A stretch of 64,000 bases of DNA from Photobacterium aquae (GTDB taxonomy: Bacteria > Pseudomonadota > Gammaproteobacteria > Enterobacterales > Vibrionaceae). Shown here one piece after another: positions 1-8,276 of this stretch. The notes under the pieces are model-generated. The model was not told the DNA's origin. It saw only the letters and a list, made by a program, of their open reading frames with translations, and did not search any database. Location: assembly GCF_001029445.1 (NCBI RefSeq), contig NZ_LDOT01000012.1, positions 62,001-126,000 on the forward strand, given 5' to 3'. The position numbers and the translations under genes are program-made. Positions within the stretch are counted from its first letter, which is position 1. Each line of letters begins with the position of its first letter.

Positions 1-469
1 GGGTAAAACGGGCGCTCACTTCAGAAATACGGCCGGCACCTTTGGTAACAACCATGAAGTTAATGATCATCAAGATAAGGAAGACAACCAGACCGACGGC
101 ATAGTTACCGCCAATTACCACTGAACCGAACGCATCAATCACCTGACCGGCGGCCCCCGGCCCTTCATGGCCGTATAGCAGAACGACTCGCGTCGACGCA
201 ACGTTCAGCGCAAGGCGGAGCAAGGTCGAAATCAGCAGCACGGTCGGGAATGCGGCAAAGTCGAGTGGGCGGCGGGTATATACCGTCACCAACAATACCA
301 CGAGCGCGAGTGCGATATTGAAAGAGAACGCCATATCAAGCAGCACCGGTGGCATTGGCAATACCACCATTGCCAATGCTGAAAGAACGATGACAGGGGC
401 GCCAATGGCAGGCATCGACTGCAGGCGAGAAAGCGGGAGCTTATCGGCAAAAGGAACTGAAAGTTTCAT
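1..469 (-). CDS. flhA: Flagellar export gate protein FlhA (N-terminal part, cut by window edge)
   Basis: Reading from the ATG at 467-469 on the minus strand gives about 156 residues beginning MKLSVPFADKLPL, with several hydrophobic segments and the conserved FlhA stretches LLRLALNVASTR and GGNYAVGLVVFLIL. FlhA forms the nonameric inner-membrane ring of the flagellar type III export apparatus. The cytoplasmic docking domain lies outside the window. It starts 190 bp downstream of the flhB stop. I see no good sigma-54 match in that gap, so whether it is read from flhB or from its own promoter is open. Confidence 0.96.
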   Translation of the reverse strand, partial: MKLSVPFADKLPLSRLQSMPAIGAPVIVLSALAMVVLPMPPVLLDMAFSFNIALALVVLLVTVYTRRPLDFAAFPTVLLISTLLRLALNVASTRVVLLYGHEGPGAAGQVIDAFGSVVIGGNYAVGLVVFLILMIINFMVVTKGAGRISEVSARFT

Positions 470-621
470 TTAATACTGCTTGGTGCTTAGCGTTATTCAA
501 GCCGCTATTCTAACGGCATATGTTTAAAAAGAAATAAACCCAATTCGAAAGTGAGTGTTTAGGTCAATTAACCACCTACTTATTGATAAAAATATTCCCA
601 ATAAGTCTTTCGAGAAAATAT

Positions 622-637
622 CGTCAATATTTTGACG
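622..637 (-). terminator. Weak hairpin after flhB
   Basis: A 6-bp perfect stem (cgtcaa/ttgacg) with a 4-base loop lies just downstream of the flhB stop and is followed on the minus strand by an AT-rich tract. The stem is short, so it may only attenuate read-through into flhA. Confidence 0.25.
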
Positions 638-658
638 GCTCGCTATCCAGAAAAGAGA

Positions 659-1789
659 TTAATACTGGTAGCCTGTTGGGATCTTGTTCGCGTCCTTAGA
701 TAGGACAGGCTTGCGCCCTTGGCCCTTACGGTACTGCTTCAATTGGAAAATATAAGCCAACACCTGCGCAACGGCAGTAAACAGCGCGTCGGGCACTTGC
801 TGTTCAATCTCCGTCGTATGGTAAATAGCACGGGCTAGCGGTGGTGCCTGCACAATATCAATACTGTGCTCATTGGCTATTTCACGTATTTTCAGCGCCA
901 TGAAGTCCGTTCCCTTAGCAACAACAACAGGTGCGGAATCAATTTCAGGATCATAACGCAAAGCCACCGAGAAGTGCTCAGGGTTTGTCACAACAACATC
1001 GGCGGTAGGCACATCGGCCATCATCCGGCGCTGAGCCATTTCACGCTGAAGCATCCTGATCCGGCCTTTGACCTCGGGTTTACCTTCACTATCTTTATAT
1101 TCGTCTTTGATTTCCTGCTTGGTCATTTTTAATTGCTGACTGTGCGACCACATTTGATATGGTACATCGATCGCCACAACAACCAATAAAGAACAACAAA
1201 TGAGCAAAACAAAGCGCAATAATATATCGAGCGCATGGAAAATATTCTGAGGATAAACCTCTACAGTAAGCTGAAACAGATCCGTGAGGCTGGCACGCAA
1301 CAAAATAAATGCCACACCACAGACCAATGACACTTTAAGAATCGATTTAACCAACTCAACCAAGCTCTGCTTACCAACCATCCGCTTGAGGCCATTGAGC
1401 GGACTGAGCTTCGACATCTTCGGCATTGCAGCCTCTGTCGAAAACTGCACGCCGCCAAGCCCAATCGCCCCCAGCGTTGCAGCGATGAACAAAAAGGCCA
1501 GCACAATAAATAACGGTCCAATCACATGCCAGACAGCCGCCCCCATCGCCGCGAACAGTCGATTAAGGTCAAACACATCCTCCCGTGACAGGGAAAACAA
1601 CTTGGTCATCATTTGAGCCATACTGGTAGCCAGCGATTCCCCGAACCACATCAGGCTCACGGCGCCGGCCACCAATACGGCCGCTGAAGCTAATTCTCTT
1701 GAGCGCGGTACTTGCCCCTTTTCCCGCGCCTGCTCAAGCCTTCGGGGCGTGGCTTCTTCGGTACGTTCCTGCCCGTCACTGTCCGACAT
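659..1789 (-). CDS. flhB: Flagellar export switch protein FlhB
   Basis: 376 residues. The N-terminal half has four hydrophobic segments (about 35-55, 88-113, 147-170, 187-207). A charged linker leads to a cytoplasmic domain carrying the autocleavage site. FlhB switches export from rod/hook to filament substrates once FliK reports hook completion. The cleavage motif reads N269-P270-E271-H272, not the canonical NPTH; the Asn and Pro needed for cyclisation are present. The downstream PPLARAIYHTTEI region is normal for the family. It is separated from fliR by a plus-strand chemoreceptor gene and has a possible sigma-54 promoter of its own at 1905-1920. Confidence 0.97.
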   Translation of the reverse strand: MSDSDGQERTEEATPRRLEQAREKGQVPRSRELASAAVLVAGAVSLMWFGESLATSMAQMMTKLFSLSREDVFDLNRLFAAMGAAVWHVIGPLFIVLAFLFIAATLGAIGLGGVQFSTEAAMPKMSKLSPLNGLKRMVGKQSLVELVKSILKVSLVCGVAFILLRASLTDLFQLTVEVYPQNIFHALDILLRFVLLICCSLLVVVAIDVPYQMWSHSQQLKMTKQEIKDEYKDSEGKPEVKGRIRMLQREMAQRRMMADVPTADVVVTNPEHFSVALRYDPEIDSAPVVVAKGTDFMALKIREIANEHSIDIVQAPPLARAIYHTTEIEQQVPDALFTAVAQVLAYIFQLKQYRKGQGRKPVLSKDANKIPTGYQY

Positions 1790-2132
1790 AATCTCTCAGT
1801 TCGGCTTTTACCGACTACCCTATTCGTTGGCGCTATTATATCCACAAGATACGGCTATTCAACGCTATTTAGGCGCATTACCGATACCTGTCTTTTAAGT
1901 TCGTAGCAAAGAAAATACCGCCAACAAATACAATACAGCCCCTTAACATTTCCAAAGGGATTGATTTGAGCTATTCATGACACATCGTATGATGCGTTCT
2001 TCTGAGAGCAATCCTTTGCTGTCACTAATACAATAAAAAAAACACTATGTTACACAATTCCCATTAAGCAATTTGTTTACTGTATCGATATCATCGCCTC
2101 TCGCATTATCTAAACGACAGGCAATACATACT
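1790..2132. other. Divergent intergenic region flhB / mcp
   Basis: 343 bp between the divergent flhB and chemoreceptor starts. It holds a candidate sigma-54 promoter reading toward flhB (1905-1920) and an AT-rich stretch upstream of the chemoreceptor. I see no sigma-28 box for the chemoreceptor and no insertion-sequence remnant. Confidence 0.6.
1905..1920 (-). promoter_or_regulatory. Candidate sigma-54 promoter of flhB
   Basis: Read on the minus strand the site is CGGTATTTTCTTTGCT. The invariant GG and GC are 10 bases apart and the -12 box TTGCT is perfect; the -24 box matches only partly. It lies about 115 bp upstream of the flhB start. It would let flhB be expressed independently of fliR. 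Confidence 0.4.
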
Positions 2133-3743
2133 ATGCACTCGGTAAAACACAAACTTTACGCTGGCTTTCTCAGCGTATTGATGATTATGGTACTCACCGT
2201 TATCATCAGTGCATATGAAGTTTATCACTCACACCGAATCGCCAATGAAGTAAGGCTCGATGATACCCCAGGGCTTCAACTTTACACATCGCTCATCGAT
2301 GACGCAGGAGATATTCACCGTGATGCTCTACTGAGTATCAGCGGCTATAACAATGCTCTTACTAGTTACGAGCAAAATAAAGCGCAGTTTCTTGACGCCT
2401 ACGACTTGCTACAACCTCTAGAAAAAAGCAATCCTACAGATGCGCGCCGACTAGAGAGAATCAAACAATACTTCATCGAATTCACAACCCAATTTGAACA
2501 AAAAATAGTACCAGCGTTAAACATAACCCCTTCAGCACAATTATTTATCCAACTAAAACACATTGAAAAAAAGACACTTATCGAACTAGAAAACGAGCTC
2601 GACATAGCCACAAGTGCAGAACGAAAGGAAGCTGAACAGGGCCTAAACTTTCTCGCTGACTCTCTAGAAACCATTGAGCAAACTATGCTCTGGATGACAT
2701 TATTCGCCTTCAGTACAGGCTGCTTGATCGCTTACTTACTGGCACGCTCAATCACTAGCCGCTTAGAAAGCCTCAACCACATTGCGCAACAAGTCGCCGC
2801 GGGTAATCCGTCACTACCGCCACTAACAATAAGCGGAAACGATGAGTTAACCACGCTAGGGAATTCTATTTCCCAAATGCAGAACTCATTGGTCAGCCTT
2901 ATCAGTGCGATCGCCTCGGTATCAAACGATATTCAATCAACCACGACAACCTTGACCGAGGCCAGCCGCCATATCGTCGAAGGTACAGCACAGCAAGCTG
3001 AAAAAGCCAACCTGATCGCGACGGCCTCAGAAGAGCTAACACTGACCATTACTGAGGTCGCAGAGCAAACGCACACCACGGCCGAACATGCCCAGCAGTC
3101 CGAACTGGCAGCCGTCGATGGCCGGAGCACCATTGTCACTATGGTCGATAGCATCCAACGCGTGTCTGTCCAGATGCAGGCAATGTCCACCAATATCGAA
3201 CAGCTTGATGCCAACAGCGAAAAAATTGGCAGCGTGATCCGAGTTATCGAGGATATCGCCGCGCAAACTAACCTGCTGGCCCTCAATGCCGCCATCGAAG
3301 CAGCCCGAGCCGGAGAATTCGGCCGTGGCTTTGCCGTCGTTGCCGATGAAGTCAGGGCGCTGGCCGAACGCACAACCAAGGCAACCCAAGAAGTCGCCGG
3401 GATCATCCAAACGATTCAAACCGGGATGGCCGAAGCGGTCAGCTATACCTCAGACAGCTGCCAGCAAGTGGAAAATGGCGTCAACGAGAGCCATGGCGCG
3501 GTTGCCGCCCTCGAGCAAATTGTCACCAGCACCAGCCAGGTTCAGGGCATGATCAATACCATCGCCACCGCAACCGAAGAGCAATCTGCCGTGACCCGAG
3601 AAATTGCCACCGATATCACCTTCATTAACGATATTGCCAGCCGTTCCCTTGATCTCAGCAAAGACAGCGACAGCGCCGTTACCCAGCTAGAGCAAAAGGT
3701 CACCGACTTAGATCAGCTAATCAGCCGCTTCAAACTCAATTAA
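2133..3743 (+). CDS. Methyl-accepting chemotaxis protein inserted between flhB and fliR
   Basis: 536 residues from the ATG at 2133. A longer frame from TTG at 2073 exists, but it puts 20 polar residues before the membrane segment. Order: TM1 (about 10-28), periplasmic sensor region of about 150 residues with predicted helical character, TM2 (about 183-206), HAMP (to about 258), then a cytoplasmic signalling hairpin. The hairpin tip around residue 372 carries [20 protein letters not shown], the CheA/CheW contact region. There is no C-terminal CheR/CheB-tethering pentapeptide; the protein ends FKLN. The ligand is unknown. The sensor-coding half is visibly more AT-rich than the signalling half. 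The gene lies antisense inside the export-gate gene series. Confidence 0.93.
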   Translation: MHSVKHKLYAGFLSVLMIMVLTVIISAYEVYHSHRIANEVRLDDTPGLQLYTSLIDDAGDIHRDALLSISGYNNALTSYEQNKAQFLDAYDLLQPLEKSNPTDARRLERIKQYFIEFTTQFEQKIVPALNITPSAQLFIQLKHIEKKTLIELENELDIATSAERKEAEQGLNFLADSLETIEQTMLWMTLFAFSTGCLIAYLLARSITSRLESLNHIAQQVAAGNPSLPPLTISGNDELTTLGNSISQMQNSLVSLISAIASVSNDIQSTTTTLTEASRHIVEGTAQQAEKANLIATASEELTLTITEVAEQTHTTAEHAQQSELAAVDGRSTIVTMVDSIQRVSVQMQAMSTNIEQLDANSEKIGSVIRVIEDIAAQTNLLALNAAIEAARAGEFGRGFAVVADEVRALAERTTKATQEVAGIIQTIQTGMAEAVSYTSDSCQQVENGVNESHGAVAALEQIVTSTSQVQGMINTIATATEEQSAVTREIATDITFINDIASRSLDLSKDSDSAVTQLEQKVTDLDQLISRFKLN

Positions 3744-3769
3744 TCTCAATTGATAGTAAATATATAAAC

Positions 3770-3797
3770 GAACGGGGAAGCTGATGCTTCCCCGTTT
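3770..3797. terminator. Bidirectional terminator between mcp and fliR
   Basis: An 11-bp stem (aacggggaagc / gcttccccgtt) with a 3-base loop is followed by a short T run on the plus strand. It lies between the convergent ends of the chemoreceptor and fliR, so it can stop transcription from both sides. Confidence 0.75.
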
Positions 3798-3834
3798 TGA
3801 TGATGCTTGCGGTATTCCGTTAAATATCATCCGG

Positions 3835-4617
3835 TTAGCAGTCCACCCCAATCAAACTGCAAATTTGCCCAACGCCCAGCGTCCAGGCATTCTCATACTG
3901 AGGCAAGATACCGGCCACCAGAAACCAGCTGATCACAAAACCAAGCAGCAGGGCAAACGAAAAGCCCAGCGAGAATATGTTCAACTGCGGGGCTGCACGG
4001 GTCATAACCCCGAAAGAGAGGTTAACCGTCAGTAGAGCAATAATACCCGCCAGTGAAATATTAAGACTGAGCTTAAACATAATCCCGAACCAGCCGGCCA
4101 ACTCATAGAAATGCTGGGGCTGAAGCATCGCCTTGCCGATCGGCAACGTCTGAAAACTCATCACTACCATCTGAAGCAGGGCCAAATGACCGTCAGATGC
4201 CAAAAACAACATCACTGACAGCATCATATAGAACTGGCCCAATACTGGCGTATTCTGACCATTGGCCGGATCGATCATCGAGGCAAAACCGATACTAGAC
4301 TGCATCCCCAAGATCTGACCAACCAAGACAAACACTTGGCTGACAAACTGGGTAACAAAACCCATCGCCACACCGATGATTACCTGCTGCCCCACGGTCA
4401 AGAATCCCTGAAAAGACAGCAGGGCAATCTCTTGCGGCACCTTCGGCAGCACCGGCATTACGGCAAACGTGATCGCCACCGCCAAGTACAAACGCAATTT
4501 CGGCGAGACAAATCGGTCACCGAAGAAGGTCATGACCATCATCATCGAGGAGATGCGGGTCAACGGCCAGAAAAAAATGGCGATCCAGTCAAGTAACAAG
4601 GCAGAGCTGAAATTCAT
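3835..4617 (-). CDS. fliR: Flagellar export gate protein FliR
   Basis: 260 residues, very hydrophobic, with about six membrane segments and the family start (LLDWIAIFFWPLTRISSMM). FliR joins FliP5 and FliQ4 in the central export channel. It is the last gene of the fliK-to-fliR series here and starts 10 bp after the fliQ stop. A bidirectional hairpin and an antisense chemoreceptor gene follow, so co-transcription with flhB, the usual next gene, is unlikely. Confidence 0.96.
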   Translation of the reverse strand: MNFSSALLLDWIAIFFWPLTRISSMMMVMTFFGDRFVSPKLRLYLAVAITFAVMPVLPKVPQEIALLSFQGFLTVGQQVIIGVAMGFVTQFVSQVFVLVGQILGMQSSIGFASMIDPANGQNTPVLGQFYMMLSVMLFLASDGHLALLQMVVMSFQTLPIGKAMLQPQHFYELAGWFGIMFKLSLNISLAGIIALLTVNLSFGVMTRAAPQLNIFSLGFSFALLLGFVISWFLVAGILPQYENAWTLGVGQICSLIGVDC

Positions 4618-4627
4618 CCGGGCATGC

Positions 4628-4897
4628 TCAATACAGGATCTGCGGAATGCGCTCGATAATTCGGAAGAAGTAATCCATCAACATCTGGGTCATCAAGTGG
4701 CCGAAAAACATCAGCGCCAACAAGGTTACAATCAAACGAGGCAAAAAGCTGAGGGTCTGTTCGTTGATTGAGGTCGCCGCCTGAAAGACCGCGACCACCA
4801 ACCCGATCAGCAAGCCCGGCACGATAATGGCGCAAACCATAATCAGCACCATATAAAGGGCTTCTTGGAAAATTTCTACAAACGCTTCTGGGGTCAT
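4628..4897 (-). CDS. fliQ: Flagellar export gate protein FliQ
   Basis: 89 residues from [14 protein letters not shown], the normal FliQ length, with two long hydrophobic helices forming a hairpin. The start at 4897 overlaps the fliP stop (ATGA), which argues for translational coupling and against the longer upstream frame. FliQ wraps the FliP/FliR channel in the basal body. Confidence 0.96.
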   Translation of the reverse strand: MTPEAFVEIFQEALYMVLIMVCAIIVPGLLIGLVVAVFQAATSINEQTLSFLPRLIVTLLALMFFGHLMTQMLMDYFFRIIERIPQILY

Positions 4898-5778
4898 GTC
4901 CCAAAGCTCCCTGCAAGGGTCGACAAGATCAGGTTCCAACCATCAACCAGCACGAACAACATCAGCTTGAACGGCAACGAAACAATCATCGGCGACAGCA
5001 TCATCATACCCATCGCCATCAGTACCGACGCAACTACCAAATCGATAATCAAAAACGGCAGAAATAACATAAAGCCGATCTGGAATGCCGTTTTCAGCTC
5101 GGAAGTCACAAATGCAGGAACGAGCACTGTCATCGGAACCTGTTGCGGATCCGTCGCCGTCGAACCAGACATATTGACAAAGGTTTCAAGATCCTTGACC
5201 CGGGTCTGCTTGAGCATAAACTGCCGCAATGGATCCTGAGCCGCTTCAAGTGCCGCACCGGCTGTGATCTGCTCATTGATATACGGCTGAATAGCTTTGG
5301 CGTTAATCTGGTCGATCACCGGCGACATAATATAAAAGGTCAGAAACAAGGCGATGCCGATGATGACCTGATTCGATGGTGTCTGCTGTAAACCCATTGC
5401 CTGTCGCAGGATCGACATCACCACTACAATCCGGGTAAAAGAGGTCATCAGAATGACCATCGCCGGCAAAAAGCCGAGCGCGGTCATCATCGCCAGAATT
5501 TGCAAGGAAACCGAGTAGTCTTCGCTACCATCCTTGTTGACCGTCACCGAGAACGCCGGGATACCGCCGCCCCCCTTGGTGAGACTCATCTGGGTCGAGC
5601 CCGCTTCGTTCTGCATCTCTTTGAGTGTTACACTCTGAGAGAGATCACCTGACGCCATTGCGCTATTGGGCGCGACAAACATAAATGCCAGCAACAAAAC
5701 CGCTACTGCCACCCATTGATTGACACGCACCTGCCAGCCTGCCGGTACACCTACAACCGCCATATTATTGTTTGCCAT
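4894..5778 (-). CDS. fliP: Flagellar export gate protein FliP
   Basis: 294 residues. A signal-like hydrophobic segment (about 25-42) and a periplasmic stretch precede the core, which has [30 protein letters not shown] and the later [15 protein letters not shown] segment (both typical of FliP/SpaP proteins). FliP forms the pentameric core of the export channel. It overlaps fliO by 14 bp and fliQ by 4 bp. Confidence 0.96.
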   Translation of the reverse strand: MANNNMAVVGVPAGWQVRVNQWVAVAVLLLAFMFVAPNSAMASGDLSQSVTLKEMQNEAGSTQMSLTKGGGGIPAFSVTVNKDGSEDYSVSLQILAMMTALGFLPAMVILMTSFTRIVVVMSILRQAMGLQQTPSNQVIIGIALFLTFYIMSPVIDQINAKAIQPYINEQITAGAALEAAQDPLRQFMLKQTRVKDLETFVNMSGSTATDPQQVPMTVLVPAFVTSELKTAFQIGFMLFLPFLIIDLVVASVLMAMGMMMLSPMIVSLPFKLMLFVLVDGWNLILSTLAGSFGT

Positions 5779-6178
5779 GTTTGCCCATCAGCTTGCCCAG
5801 ATGGGCGGCAAAATCATTCCCCCCCTCAGTCTCATCAGGCTGCAACGGGGTATCGAGTTTACTCAGCAACGAAATATTGTGCTGGGTGATCCCCACCACC
5901 ATCTGCTCCTCGCCGACCTGCAGCAGAACGATCCGCTCACGCTGGCCAACCGCAATCTGGCGCAGGATCTTGAGGCCGCCAGGCCCGCCCTGAACACCCG
6001 GTAATCGCATCCGCTTTAGCAGCCATGCCAACACCACAATAATCACCAACACCAGCATCAAAGAGGCCACCGATGTGGCTATGTTCAAATCAGGTGCATT
6101 GGTGACGGCTGTGGTTGTGGTTCCGGCAGCTGCCGGCATCGCAAGCGTTGCCAGCAGCGCTAACGCCAAGGTCTTCAT
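5765..6178 (-). CDS. fliO: Flagellar biosynthesis protein FliO
   Basis: 137 residues. There is a cleavable-looking N-terminal hydrophobic segment, a second membrane helix (about 38-55, [18 protein letters not shown]), and a cytoplasmic FliO domain with the [19 protein letters not shown] region. FliO helps assemble the FliP ring. The ribosome site TAAGGAG precedes the start. It lies between fliN and fliP in tight operon spacing. Confidence 0.92.
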   Translation of the reverse strand: MKTLALALLATLAMPAAAGTTTTAVTNAPDLNIATSVASLMLVLVIIVVLAWLLKRMRLPGVQGGPGGLKILRQIAVGQRERIVLLQVGEEQMVVGITQHNISLLSKLDTPLQPDETEGGNDFAAHLGKLMGKHGKQ

Positions 6179-6187
6179 CCCCGCTCC

Positions 6188-6577
6188 TTAGCGCAGTTTC
6201 TTAATACGTTCAGTTTGACTGATCACATCAGTCAAACGAATACCGAACTTATCGTTGACCACGACCACTTCACCGTGGGCGATCAAGGTACCGTTGACCA
6301 ATACATCCAGAGACTCACCGGCCAAACGGTCAAGCTCAACCACCGAACCTTGGTTCAATTGCAGCAGGTTACGAATACTGATCTGGGTACGGCCGACCTC
6401 CATCGAGATCGTCACCGGAATATCCAAAATCGTATCAAGCTTGCGTCGCTCATCGTCACCGATTGGCGAAGCATCATCGATCAACTCCTCAAGGGGAGCA
6501 GGCTGAGCGCCTTCATCGTTAGTTTGCTCAGTAAGGGCCGTTGCCCAATCATCAGCCGATTTTTGATCGTTTTGCAT
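6188..6577 (-). CDS. fliN: Flagellar motor switch protein FliN
   Basis: 129 residues. An acidic N-terminal extension is followed by a SpoA/SurA-like C-terminal domain (ILDIPVTISMEVGRTQISIRNLL...). FliN forms the base of the C-ring with FliM and also docks FliH. The start overlaps the fliM stop by one base (TAATG). Confidence 0.96.
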   Translation of the reverse strand: MQNDQKSADDWATALTEQTNDEGAQPAPLEELIDDASPIGDDERRKLDTILDIPVTISMEVGRTQISIRNLLQLNQGSVVELDRLAGESLDVLVNGTLIAHGEVVVVNDKFGIRLTDVISQTERIKKLR

Positions 6578-7632
6578 TATGTTCTACTCTCTTCATAACT
6601 ATCCCGATTGGCATTGAGCAGCGCTGAGCTGAGCTCATCGCGGTCAAGGAACGACAAGTCGCTCTTAACCAAATCAGGGCGTTTCATTTTTTCAATAATC
6701 TTCAAGGCAACATTGTCACCAGCACGGCCCATCTTGGCTCGATACGTTGGCAAATCCTCGACAAAAACCGTTGCCGACTCAGGGAGATCAATCGGGATCA
6801 CATCGCCGGCTTGAAGCTCCATCAAGTCACGTAAAGTCAAATCCACATCAAGCAACTTGGCCCGCAGGTTAACCGGTACATCCATGATCTCATCGCGTAG
6901 CGCCTTGCTCCAACGGACATCGGTATCCATCTTGTCACTCTGAACACCGGCATCAAGCAGTTCGCGGATCGGCTCCACCATCGAATAAGGCATCACCATA
7001 TGGAAATCACCACCACCACCATCGAGCTCGATATGGAACGAACTGACCACGATGACTTCCGTCGGGCTGACAATATTCGCCATTGTCGGGTTTACTTCTG
7101 AGTCCAAGTACTCAAATTCAACCCCCATCACCGGTGACCAAGCCTCGCGGTAATCTTCAAATATCAACTTGAGCAGCATCTGGATGATGCGTCGTTCGGT
7201 CGGGGTGAATTCCCGGCCTTCGATCTTGGCATGGAAGCGGCCATCACCGCCGAAAAAGTTCTCCACCAGAATGAATACCAACCGAGCTTCCATCGTGATC
7301 AGCCCCGTTCCCTTCAGAGGACGAAAGCGCACCATGTTAAGACTGGTAGGTACGTACAGCGAGTTTTGGTACTCACCGAACTTAATCATCTGGACGCCGT
7401 TAATCGAGACTTCGGCCGTTTTCCTGAGCAGATTGAACAGGCTAATTCGCATATGGCGGGCAAAGCGTTCATTGATCAGCTCGAGGGTGGGCATTCGTCC
7501 GCGAACAATTCGGTCCTGCGAGGAAAAATCAAACGAAATTACCCCCGACTCTCCACCACTATCATTGTCATCGACATCATCGACTCCATGAAGCAGAGCA
7601 TCAATTTCATCCTGGGTTAATAAATCACTCAC
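6577..7632 (-). CDS. fliM: Flagellar motor switch protein FliM
   Basis: 351 residues. The N-terminus MSDLLTQDEIDALLHGV is the CheY-P binding peptide. The middle CheC-like domain and the C-terminal SpoA domain (about 255-325) are present. FliM makes up the wall of the C-ring and receives the chemotaxis signal. It sits between fliL and fliN without internal promoters that I can see. Confidence 0.97.
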   Translation of the reverse strand: MSDLLTQDEIDALLHGVDDVDDNDSGGESGVISFDFSSQDRIVRGRMPTLELINERFARHMRISLFNLLRKTAEVSINGVQMIKFGEYQNSLYVPTSLNMVRFRPLKGTGLITMEARLVFILVENFFGGDGRFHAKIEGREFTPTERRIIQMLLKLIFEDYREAWSPVMGVEFEYLDSEVNPTMANIVSPTEVIVVSSFHIELDGGGGDFHMVMPYSMVEPIRELLDAGVQSDKMDTDVRWSKALRDEIMDVPVNLRAKLLDVDLTLRDLMELQAGDVIPIDLPESATVFVEDLPTYRAKMGRAGDNVALKIIEKMKRPDLVKSDLSFLDRDELSSALLNANRDSYEESRT

Positions 7633-7639
7633 GTTGAAC

Positions 7640-8146
7640 CTATTGCATTACAAAACCAGTAAACAGAACTCGCTCAACAACCTGCTGACCCGAGACTTTG
7701 AGCAGCGTGCTTTGCAGCGCGGTCTTAGCCAAACGGCTAAGATCCGTCCGGCCATTGGGGCTGCGAAGTTGCTCGACCGTTGCCGCCCCAAATGTTTGCA
7801 GCAAGGTACTTTCAATCAGTGGCAGGTGCTGGATAGCAACACGGTCATTATTTTTCCCTCGCACCAACAGCTGGACGGAAATCTGCACCATCCTGTCTTG
7901 GCTGTCGCCCAGCACGTTAAAGATAAAGGGTTGGGGGATGGTAACATAGTAGGCTTCACCTTCTACATCCGCAGCCTTCTCTACGCTACCGCGCCCATTG
8001 CTGCCCATGATGATCTCACGCGCGCCATCCTTCTTGTTCTCCAAGACAGCCCAAGTACCTATCGAACCAACAACGATAAGCAGCAAGGTAAATGCCAGCA
8101 CGATCAACTGTTTTTTTCTTTCTTCTTTCTTGGCATCAATTGCCAT
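7640..8146 (-). CDS. fliL: Flagellar basal body-associated protein FliL
   Basis: 168 residues. A short cytoplasmic tail (MAIDAKKEERKK) is followed by one membrane helix (about 13-33) and a periplasmic FliL domain ending RVLFTGFVMQ. FliL surrounds the stator units and supports torque. fliM starts 7 bp downstream. A 130-bp gap separates it from fliK. Confidence 0.95.
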   Translation of the reverse strand: MAIDAKKEERKKQLIVLAFTLLLIVVGSIGTWAVLENKKDGAREIIMGSNGRGSVEKAADVEGEAYYVTIPQPFIFNVLGDSQDRMVQISVQLLVRGKNNDRVAIQHLPLIESTLLQTFGAATVEQLRSPNGRTDLSRLAKTALQSTLLKVSGQQVVERVLFTGFVMQ

Positions 8147-8276
8147 TTTTCAACCCTTCTGTACCACGGCTTATTTCCTGAGCCATCTCTATTGTGTCCC
8201 CCGTCATTATGACGGGTGCATTAATATCTGTCTTAATCCTACGTTTTCAGCACTCGCGCTATGTGCAGTATGTGAA

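Noticed and set aside
2073..2132. Upstream TTG start giving a 556-residue chemoreceptor
   Set aside because: The extra 20 residues put a polar segment in front of TM1, and the ATG at 2133 gives the usual short cytoplasmic tail before the first membrane helix.
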